Of a DNA stretch of 5,216 nt, positions 1 to 4,947 are shown piece by piece. A program made the position numbers and the translations under genes. Position 1 is the first letter of the stretch. Each line of letters opens with the position of its first letter. The notes under the pieces were generated by a model. That model had not been told where the DNA came from and made no database searches. It saw nothing but the letters and a program-made list of their open reading frames with translations. The DNA is from Accumulibacter sp. (GTDB lineage: Bacteria > Pseudomonadota > Gammaproteobacteria > Burkholderiales > Rhodocyclaceae): assembly GCA_031264825.1 (NCBI GenBank), contig JAISDL010000049.1:1-5216 (forward strand), in the 5' to 3' direction.

Positions 1-1241
1 TTGACACCCACCCACGCCTCGGGATGGACTTCCCCGACGCCTGCGGCGTCGGCCGCGTGTGGAAAATCACGACGGTGATCACGGCCAACAACGTCAAGAT
101 CAGGATCGGCGGCACCGGGAAAAAAATCCGGGGGATGAAGCACGGCCCTTACCGGCCCGACCTGATATTTCTCGACGATCTGGAAAACGACGAGAACGTC
201 CGCGACAAGGCCCAACGTGAAAAGGTCGAGAAATACGTTCTCTCGGCGGTGCTCGGCCTCGCCGGCCCGTCGGGCGGGATGGACGTATTTTGGGTCGGAA
301 CGAGTTTGCACTACGACGCGGCGATCAACCGCGTTTCGCGCAAGCCCGGTTGGCGGCGCAAGGTTTTCCGCTCGATCACGCAATGGCCCGACGACATGGC
401 GCTCTGGGAGCGTTGGGAGAATATCTATACCGCGACCGGCGGGAGCGACGACGACGAGGCGAAGGCGGCCGCCGAAGCCGAAGCCGAAAGGTTCTATCAA
501 AAAAACAAAAAGGCGATGGACGCCGGCGCGGTCGTCTCGTGGCCCGACGTGCGGCCGCTCTATAAACTCATGCGCATGCGCGCAACGGATCACAACGCGT
601 TTTCGCAGGAGCAACAGAACGAGGCCGGGAACGACGACAACGCGCCGTTCAAGGGGATTCAGTTCTGGGTTGAAGAGCGTCCCGATTGGATGTTCTTCGG
701 CGCGATCGACCCGTCGCTGGGCAAGCGCGGCAAGGGCCGCGACCCGTCGGCAATTCTTATCGGGGGACTCAACCGCAAGACGATGACGCTTGACGTCGTC
801 GAGGCCGAGGTCACCCGGCGCGTCCCCGACCTGATCATCGCCCGTGCGATCGAACTCCAGGCGAAATACCGGTGCGTCGCGTGGGGAGTGGAAACGGTTC
901 AATTTCAGGAGTTTTTGTTCACCGAGCTTGTGAAACGCGCGTCGCTCGCGGGCATCCCGTTTCCGGGGATCGCAATGCCCGAGACGGTTGAAAAAGAGCT
1001 ACGGATCATCAGCCTTCAGCCTTACGTCGTCAACGGCCAGATACGGCTCCACCGCTCGCAAACGACGATGATTGAGCAACTCAAATACTGGCCGGAGGCC
1101 GACCACGACGACGGCCCCGACGCCCTGGAAAAACTCTGGCGGCTCGCGAATCAGTACGCCGGGGCGTGGGATTACACGCCGGTGCGCAGCACGCGCGGCG
1201 CGCCGGATTCACTCTTTGACGACGAGGATTGGGATGATTGA
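1..1241 (+). CDS. Phage terminase large subunit (Mu gp28-like), 5'-truncated by window
   Basis: ATP-driven DNA packaging motor with a C-terminal headful nuclease; it acts at the portal vertex of the prohead. The frame is open to the left edge (first whole codon at 3), so the true start and the Walker A region lie outside. 412 residues are visible, against roughly 500-550 for the family. Counting from the ATG at 24: Walker B is PDLIFLDD (45-52), preceded by the family-typical RG.....RPD context; the coupling motif is VGTS (91-94). The RNase H-like nuclease has AIDPSLG (Asp229), GVE (Glu290) and HDDGPDALE (Asp360-366) as the three acidic metal-binding clusters. A charged Ala/Glu-rich helix and FYQKNKKAMDAGA (158-169) link the two domains, as is normal in Mu-type TerL. 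The end overlaps the portal start by 8 bp. The internal ATG at 24 is not a believable start because homology continues upstream. Family assignment is firm. Confidence 0.93.
   Translation, partial: DTHPRLGMDFPDACGVGRVWKITTVITANNVKIRIGGTGKKIRGMKHGPYRPDLIFLDDLENDENVRDKAQREKVEKYVLSAVLGLAGPSGGMDVFWVGTSLHYDAAINRVSRKPGWRRKVFRSITQWPDDMALWERWENIYTATGGSDDDEAKAAAEAEAERFYQKNKKAMDAGAVVSWPDVRPLYKLMRMRATDHNAFSQEQQNEAGNDDNAPFKGIQFWVEERPDWMFFGAIDPSLGKRGKGRDPSAILIGGLNRKTMTLDVVEAEVTRRVPDLIIARAIELQAKYRCVAWGVETVQFQEFLFTELVKRASLAGIPFPGIAMPETVEKELRIISLQPYVVNGQIRLHRSQTTMIEQLKYWPEADHDDGPDALEKLWRLANQYAGAWDYTPVRSTRGAPDSLFDDEDWDD
500..506 (+). other. In-phase A_AAA_AAC slippery heptamer in terminase gene (possible -1 frameshift site)
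   Basis: Codons CAA AAA AAC at 498-506 place the classical bacterial/phage -1 slippery heptamer exactly in the zero frame of TerL. A -1 slip would append about 19 residues and stop at 565, giving an ATPase-domain-only product without the nuclease. A short GC-rich hairpin (GGCG 512-515 with CGCC 521-524) lies 5 bases downstream. This is a sequence match only; such heptamers also arise by chance in Lys/Asn-rich stretches, and no frameshifted TerL of this family is known to me. Confidence 0.2.
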
Positions 1242-2874
1242 TTTTTTCAAGGCGGCGCTCTCCGCGATCAAGCGCCGCGTCCCCCTGGGGCGGCAGGCCG
1301 AGGCGCGCTCGGCGCACGTCGCCGCGCTCAACTACCGGAGCGTTCGGACGCTCGACCCGTCGGTGCTCGCCAGGGCATTCGCCGCCGCCGACCAGGGGCA
1401 CATCGCCGACCAGGCGGCGCTATTTGAATTAATCGAAGAGCAGGACGCGCACATTGCCGGGGAGTTGTCCAAACGCCGCCGCGCGGTCACCGGGCTGGGG
1501 TGGCACCTCGTCCCGCCCGACGACGCGACCGAAGCCGAGATCGCCCGCGCGCGCGAACTCGAGGACATGATCCGCGCGATTCCGGGTTTTGAAGACGCCC
1601 AATACGACGTGACCGACGCGATCGGCAAGGGTTTTGCCGCGCTTGAAATCCTCTGGCAAGGCGGCGACGTTTGGCTTCCGCGCGCGCTCGTATTCGTGCC
1701 CCAGCGTATGTTCGAGGTCGTCAACATGGGCGAGCGCGCGGGAGAGATCGACTACGTCAACAACGGTATCCCGGAGCCGCTTCGCCCTTGCGGCTGGATA
1801 TTGCATGAGCACCGGTCGAAATCGGGCTATATCGAGCAAGCCGCGCTCTTCCGCGTGCTCGCTTGGACGTATGCGTATAAGACCTACAACGTCCACGACA
1901 TGCAGAAATTCCTTGAGTTGTACGGCCTCCCCTTGCGGCTTGGGAAGTACCCGGCGGGACCCGACGACAAAGCGCCCGAGGCGCTGATCCGCGCCGTCAG
2001 AAACATCGGGCACGACGGCGCAGGGGTGATCCCGAACACAATGGAGATTCAGTTTGCCGAAGCGAAACGAACCGGAACCGTCTCGGATTTCTTGAGCGCA
2101 ATCGCGTATTGGGAGCACAAGCAAAGTGTCGCGATCCTCGGCGGCACCCTGACCAGTCAAGCCGACGGGAAAACGTCCACGAACGCGCTGGGTCGTATCC
2201 ACGACAAGGCGCGCCGGGAAATCCTGCTTCACGACGTTGCGCAGATCGAGCCGACCTTGTCGGCTCAACTGGTCAAACCGATCGCGCTGGTGAACGGGAT
2301 ATTCCCCGAAGACCGAATCCCGAAATTCGCGTACCTCACCGAGGAGACCGTTGACCAGGGCAAGATGATCAAGGTACTCGTCGACGCCGTCGGAATCGGG
2401 ATGGAGATCAGCCTCGACTACGCCCACGAGGTGATGCAGATTCCCCGCGCGAAAGAGGGCGAGGAAACGCTACAAGCCGCCGCGCGTCAAGCGCCCGACG
2501 AAGGCGACGCCGGCGAAAAAGACGGCGACGCCGGCGGCAAAGACGGTGACGGAAAAGACCCCGACGACGAGGACGAAGACCCCGAAGACGGCGACGAAGA
2601 CCTGAAGCGCCGTGCGGCGCTCGGCCGAGAGAAGGCTACCGAAGCGTCGGTCTACGCCGCGCAGATGGCCGCGCTCTGCGCGCCCTTCGAGGAAAAGGTC
2701 GTCGCGCAAATCGCCGCAATCGTCGCCGAGTCCAGCGACTTCGACGAAGCCATTGAAAAAATCGCCGCGATGAAACGAGACGAAGAGAATTACCAGGCGT
2801 GGGCCAAAACGATCGCCGAAGGCATGGCCGCCGCGCACCTGGCGGGGCGCGCGGAAGAGAAGGATAAAACGTGA
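1234..2874 (+). CDS. Phage portal protein, DUF935 family (Mu gp29-like)
   Basis: Forms the dodecameric ring at the head vertex through which TerL drives DNA and to which the tail joins. The 546 residues are close to, or slightly above, the usual ~500. The start ATG at 1234 lies inside the terminase end (8-bp overlap) behind GAGGA at 1224-1228, 5 bases away; the frame is open further upstream but only as a shadow of TerL. DUF935-type features: N-terminal DQAALFELIEEQDAHI (59-74) and KRRRAVTGLGW (80-90), FVPQRMFE (154-161), KFLELYGLPLRLGKYP (225-240), the central ILGGTLTSQADG (301-312), and a C-terminal helical tail ending in AHLAGR (534-539), as in other family members. Between core and tail lies a very acidic Gly/Asp/Glu/Lys linker (about 419-456) encoded by short repeats. 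The adjacent TerL and F-like genes fit the assignment. Confidence 0.93.
   Translation: MIDFFKAALSAIKRRVPLGRQAEARSAHVAALNYRSVRTLDPSVLARAFAAADQGHIADQAALFELIEEQDAHIAGELSKRRRAVTGLGWHLVPPDDATEAEIARARELEDMIRAIPGFEDAQYDVTDAIGKGFAALEILWQGGDVWLPRALVFVPQRMFEVVNMGERAGEIDYVNNGIPEPLRPCGWILHEHRSKSGYIEQAALFRVLAWTYAYKTYNVHDMQKFLELYGLPLRLGKYPAGPDDKAPEALIRAVRNIGHDGAGVIPNTMEIQFAEAKRTGTVSDFLSAIAYWEHKQSVAILGGTLTSQADGKTSTNALGRIHDKARREILLHDVAQIEPTLSAQLVKPIALVNGIFPEDRIPKFAYLTEETVDQGKMIKVLVDAVGIGMEISLDYAHEVMQIPRAKEGEETLQAAARQAPDEGDAGEKDGDAGGKDGDGKDPDDEDEDPEDGDEDLKRRAALGREKATEASVYAAQMAALCAPFEEKVVAQIAAIVAESSDFDEAIEKIAAMKRDEENYQAWAKTIAEGMAAAHLAGRAEEKDKT
2503..2559 (+). repeat. Imperfect 21-bp tandem repeat encoding acidic linker of the portal
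   Basis: Two 21-bp units (2503-2523 and 2524-2544, differing at three positions) and a third, shortened unit (2545-2559) encode GDAGEKD, GDAGGKD and GDGKD. A purely acidic D/E-rich run follows to about 2607. The unit is a whole number of codons, so changes in copy number would keep the frame. It probably arose by slippage and serves as a flexible spacer before the portal's C-terminal helices. Confidence 0.75.
2859..2864 (+). promoter_or_regulatory. Shine-Dalgarno for the GTG-started small gene
   Basis: GAAGGA lies 6 bases before the GTG at 2871, inside the last codons of the portal gene. This good spacing, together with the 4-bp GTGA overlap with the portal stop, decides in favour of the GTG start. 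Confidence 0.6.
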
Positions 2875-3071
2875 ACGTCGTCGTCAAATACGTCGCTCCG
2901 GCGCGCTACGTCGCGCTGTGCGGCGGCCGGAATGGAGAGGGCGCGACGCCCGATGACGCCGCGCTTAGGTGCGCGCGGAAGGCCTTGCTGCCCGACGATG
3001 TTCCGCACATCCGCGACTCGAAACAGTACGGAAAAGAAACCTGGCTCTTCACCGTCGAGGGGAATTTTTAA
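2871..3071 (+). CDS. Small unknown protein between portal and F-like genes
   Basis: A 66-residue protein I do not recognise. It starts with GTG overlapping the portal stop by four bases (GTGA), which suggests translational coupling, and ends three bases before the F-like start. The sequence suggests a small beta-alpha-beta fold: a hydrophobic strand pair (VVVKYVAPARYVALC, residues 3-17), a helix (TPDDAALRCARKAL, 26-39) and a final strand (ETWLFTVEGNF, 56-66). Two Cys (17, 34) are not in a metal-binding spacing. There is no signal peptide or membrane segment. Codon use resembles its neighbours and the fit between two head genes is tight, so it is probably a true gene. Its place suggests a head or packaging accessory role, but that is inference from position only. 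Confidence 0.7.
   Translation: MNVVVKYVAPARYVALCGGRNGEGATPDDAALRCARKALLPDDVPHIRDSKQYGKETWLFTVEGNF
3057..3062 (+). promoter_or_regulatory. Purine-rich ribosome binding site for the F-like gene
   Basis: GAGGGG lies 12 bases before the GTG at 3075, inside the end of the 66-residue gene. The spacing is longer than ideal, so translation of the F-like gene may lean on coupling with the preceding gene, whose TAA is only three bases upstream of the GTG. Confidence 0.45.
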
Positions 3072-3074
3072 GCC

Positions 3075-4352
3075 GTGGCCGCGCTGACCTTCCAAGAGGC
3101 GATCGACTTTTACAAGGGGAAGCTGAAACTCCCTTCGGGCGGCTGGACCGACATCTGGCAGGAGCAACACTCGCACGGCTTCGTTGTCGCCGGTGCGTCG
3201 ACCGATTCACTCGTTGAAGACCTCTATAACGCGATCTTCACCGCCTCACAAAAAGGCGGTTTCAAAGAGTTCCAGAAGGATTTCCCAAACGTCGTTGCGA
3301 AACACGGCTGGGCGCATAACGGTAGCCCAGAATGGCGAAGCCGGGTCATCTACGATACGAACGTCCTCCAAGCGCAGAACGCGGGGCGGTACAAGCAAGC
3401 GATGGAAATGCTCGTGTACCGGCCGTTCTGGCAGTACGTCCACACGACGCAGGACAACCCGCGCAAAGAGCACGAGGCTTGGGACGGTCTGATCCTCCCC
3501 GGCAATGACCCGTGGTGGGATACGCATTACCCGCAAAACGGTTGGCATTGCCGTTGCCGCGTCGATACCTTGACGCGCCGCGAAGCCAAGCGCGCATGGG
3601 AAGCGAAGGGCAATACCGGCCCCGACACCGCGCCGCCGATCGAGTGGGAGAAAAAGGTCGTCGGTAAAAAAACTTCAATGCCGCGCGAGGTATTGGTGCC
3701 GAAGGGGATAGACCCCGGCTTTGCATACAACCCCGGCAAGGCGTGGCTGGAACCGCATACCGTCCCGCCGCTCGACGGGTACGAGGCAGTGCTCAAAGAG
3801 CGGGGGGCCACTTGGCCGACGGGCTTTACTCCGCCCCCAGCCCCGATGCCGACGCAGTACCCGGCGAGCGTTCTACTCCCTGCCACAACGCCGCCGGTCG
3901 TCGCCGTCGAGAGTTTCCTTGGGCATTTCAACGCGTCGCTGGCGAAAGGCTCGGTCTTCACGGACGTGGCGGGGAGTTCGCTGGCAATCACACACGCCCT
4001 CTTCGTAAAAGGTAAAAACAAGCAGGGTACTAATTTTAAGTGGCTCTCCAATCCTGCAAAGCTCGACCGGCTCCGCTACGTCAACGTCCTCGCCGAGACG
4101 CTGAAAATCCCCGATGAAATCTGGTGGGCGTGGGAGCAAAGCCGGGACAACCCGGACAAGTGGCTTCTCCGGCGACGTTACCTGAAAGCCTTCGAGATTG
4201 CTGGAAGCAATCAGTACGGGATCGGCGTTTTCGAGTGGGAAAAGTACGGGTGGCGCGGCGCAACCACATTCCTGCCGTCAGACGCGGACGAAGTAGTCCG
4301 CCTTGAGTATTTCAATAAACAGCGGACGGGGCGATTGGTCTACAGAAAATGA
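3075..4352 (+). CDS. F-like head morphogenesis protein (Mu gp30/F type, SPP1 gp7 family) fused to a PBECR2-like nuclease domain
   Basis: A minor head protein that acts in prohead assembly, here with an added effector-like domain (425 residues, GTG start). The N-terminal part is typical: FQEAIDFYKGKL (6-17), WTDIWQEQHSHGFVVA (24-39) and KEFQKDFPNVVAKHGW (64-79). The head-morphogenesis core follows: RSRVIYDTN (88-96), TTQDNPRKEHEAWDG (124-138), and DPWWDTHYPQNGWHCRCRV (145-163), whose His133, His158, Cys159 and Cys161 form the usual conserved HCRC cluster. A Pro-rich linker (about 253-275) leads to a C-terminal domain (about 278-425) with FTDVAG, RLRYVNVLAETLKIPDEIW, KWLLRRRYLKAF, VFEWEKYGWRGATTF and a final FNKQRTGRLVYRK. 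This pattern is that of the phage barnase-EndoU-colicin-RelE-like (PBECR2) family. The core assignment is firm; the nuclease assignment rests on remembered motif pattern and is likely. Confidence 0.9.
   Translation: MAALTFQEAIDFYKGKLKLPSGGWTDIWQEQHSHGFVVAGASTDSLVEDLYNAIFTASQKGGFKEFQKDFPNVVAKHGWAHNGSPEWRSRVIYDTNVLQAQNAGRYKQAMEMLVYRPFWQYVHTTQDNPRKEHEAWDGLILPGNDPWWDTHYPQNGWHCRCRVDTLTRREAKRAWEAKGNTGPDTAPPIEWEKKVVGKKTSMPREVLVPKGIDPGFAYNPGKAWLEPHTVPPLDGYEAVLKERGATWPTGFTPPPAPMPTQYPASVLLPATTPPVVAVESFLGHFNASLAKGSVFTDVAGSSLAITHALFVKGKNKQGTNFKWLSNPAKLDRLRYVNVLAETLKIPDEIWWAWEQSRDNPDKWLLRRRYLKAFEIAGSNQYGIGVFEWEKYGWRGATTFLPSDADEVVRLEYFNKQRTGRLVYRK
3906..4349 (+). other. PBECR2-like (BECR-fold nuclease) domain at the C terminus of the F-like protein
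   Basis: Covers residues about 278-425 of the F-like protein. BECR-fold domains are metal-independent RNases found in toxins such as barnase, colicin E5/D and RelE; PBECR2 is a phage-specific branch often attached to virion or other delivered proteins. Seen here: an entry motif (FTDVAGSSLAITHALF, 295-310), a helix with DPDEIW-like content (KIPDEIWWAWE, 344-354), basic strands (WLLRRRYLKAFE, 363-374), an aromatic strand pair (GVFEWEKYGWRGATTF, 384-399) and a terminal basic strand. No frame break or obvious loss of basic residues is seen, so it may be active. The exact catalytic residues cannot be assigned from sequence alone. An AT-rich patch (about 4011-4040) sits near the middle. Confidence 0.75.
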
Positions 4353-4376
4353 AACGCGGCCCTGCACGGCCGCGTT
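4353..4376 (+). terminator. Perfect 9-bp hairpin directly after the F-like gene (terminator or attenuator)
   Basis: AACGCGGCC (4353-4361) pairs fully with GGCCGCGTT (4368-4376) around a 6-base CTGCAC loop, beginning the base after the F-like TGA. On the plus strand the tail is only GTTATAT, a weak U-tract, so rightward termination is likely partial. Read on the minus strand the hairpin is followed by TTTCATTTTC, a better terminator tail. It lies in the only intergenic gap of the window. Confidence 0.5.
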
Positions 4377-4447
4377 ATATGGCTCGGATTGGGGGGCTGC
4401 GCAGAGCCTCAACTTCCTTACCACGTGAACAAGTATATGGGGAAAAA
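4377..4447 (+). other. Intergenic leader between hairpin and next gene, no clear promoter
   Basis: 71 bases with lower GC-ending codon character than the flanking genes in any frame. It holds two short palindromes, CTGCGCAG (4397-4404) and CACGTG (4422-4427), which may be chance. A TATATG at 4434-4439 resembles a -10 box but sits too near the next ATG to leave room for a leader. The frame of the next gene is open through here to an ATG at 4349, but rare codons (AGA, TTA, GTA) and mixed third bases argue against coding. Confidence 0.4.
4439..4443 (+). promoter_or_regulatory. GGGGA ribosome binding site deciding the ATG at 4448
   Basis: GGGGA is followed by an A-run and then the ATG at 4448 (4-base spacing, slightly short). 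It favours this start over the in-frame ATGs at 4349 and 4379, which have no such motif and would place the hairpin within or beside the coding sequence. Confidence 0.5.
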
Positions 4448-4696
4448 ATGAAAAATCAAGGTTTTTTCAACAAAGATTCACAACTACAACTCGACGCCCT
4501 GAAAAAGAGGGTCGACCACTTCGAGAACCGCCTCCGCGTTCACGGGGCAAAGCTCGGCGAACTCGACGGCCGGACAACCCTCACGGAAAACACGATCCGC
4601 GCGCTCTGCAAGGCGCGGTACTGGGAGATCGCCCGCGACGTTCTCGCGATCGTTCTGGCGCTGGCCGCGCTCTACGGCGCGTTTCCTTGGCGATGA
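4448..4696 (+). CDS. Small coiled-coil protein with C-terminal membrane anchor (XhlA-like layout)
   Basis: 82 residues. Residues about 12-53 are heptad-like, with Leu15, Leu18, Val22, Phe25, Leu29, Leu36 and Leu39 on one face, suggesting a coiled coil. Residues 65-79 (VLAIVLALAALYGAF) are one membrane-spanning helix, flanked by Arg63 and Arg82. There is no signal peptide. A soluble coiled coil followed by one C-terminal membrane helix is the layout of phage XhlA-type lysis accessory proteins, but I see no diagnostic motif and it could equally be another membrane-tethered phage protein. Start choice: ATG 4448 by RBS and codon use; ATG 4349, which overlaps the F-like stop as ATGA, would give 115 residues and is less likely. 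The next gene follows closely. The gene is likely real; its function is open. Confidence 0.65.
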   Translation: MKNQGFFNKDSQLQLDALKKRVDHFENRLRVHGAKLGELDGRTTLTENTIRALCKARYWEIARDVLAIVLALAALYGAFPWR

Positions 4697-4700
4697 AAGG
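4696..4700 (+). promoter_or_regulatory. AAAGG ribosome binding site deciding the ATG at 4708
   Basis: AAAGG lies 7 bases before the ATG at 4708. The alternative in-frame ATG at 4693 overlaps the previous stop (ATGA) and could be used by coupling, but no purine-rich motif precedes it; a TTG at 4687 is weaker still. Confidence 0.5.
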
Positions 4701-4707
4701 CGCAGCC

Positions 4708-4947
4708 ATGAACAAGATTTTTCGTGTGCCCGCTCGGCTTCCCGCCGACGACGCTGAAAAAATCGCGCGCGCAGCCCCCAAAAACACCCGCCTGGTCGAT
4801 TTTTTCACGGAACACCGGGCGGCGCTCAAGGCGTTCTGCGCGGCGCTCGGCGCGCCGGAAGAGGACGTCGACGCGATCCTCACCGACGCGCTCGCGCTCA
4901 AGGAACGCTTCGATGCGGCCATGAAAAAAACGCCCGATGGCCAGTAA
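4708..4947 (+). CDS. Small soluble all-helical protein, unknown function
   Basis: 79 residues from ATG 4708 (84 if the coupled ATG at 4693 is used). I do not recognise a family. Three helices can be expected: ADDAEKIARAA (13-23), TRLVDFFTEHRAALKAFCAALG (27-48) and EEDVDAILTDALALKERFDAAMKK (51-74). The basic N-terminus contrasts with the acidic third helix. There is no membrane segment or signal peptide, and one Cys (44). It starts 11 bases after the membrane protein's stop and its end overlaps the next ATG by 11 bp, so it is part of the same translated string. Being small, soluble and two genes downstream of a nuclease-carrying protein, it is one candidate for an immunity or antitoxin role, but nothing in the sequence itself shows that. 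Confidence 0.65.
   Translation: MNKIFRVPARLPADDAEKIARAAPKNTRLVDFFTEHRAALKAFCAALGAPEEDVDAILTDALALKERFDAAMKKTPDGQ

Noticed and set aside
1..6. TTGACA at the left edge, a perfect -35 box
   Set aside because: It is within the terminase coding sequence, with no convincing -10 element at the right distance; probably chance.
217..786. Arg/Ser-rich plus-strand open frame within the terminase gene
   Set aside because: Low-complexity Arg/Ser/Thr product typical of an out-of-frame reading of GC-rich DNA; it lies entirely inside TerL.
1429..2427. Long minus-strand open frame (332 codons) opposite the portal gene
   Set aside because: It mirrors the GC-ending codon pattern of the true portal gene, has no recognisable motif, and the plus-strand protein is a clear DUF935 family member over the same stretch.
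3527..4051. Minus-strand open frame (174 codons) opposite the F-like gene
   Set aside because: It is an antisense shadow: the plus strand encodes well-recognised head-morphogenesis and linker sequence here, and the antisense product has no family-like features or ribosome binding site.
4434..4439. TATATG as a -10 promoter element for the coiled-coil gene
   Set aside because: It ends only eight bases before the ATG at 4448, overlaps the ribosome binding site and lacks a good -35 box.
4924..4931. A7C run near the end of the 79-residue gene as a -1 frameshift site into the zinc-protein frame
   Set aside because: The heptamer is out of phase with the gene's codons, and the zinc-protein frame would need a +1 shift; it also has its own ATG at 4937.
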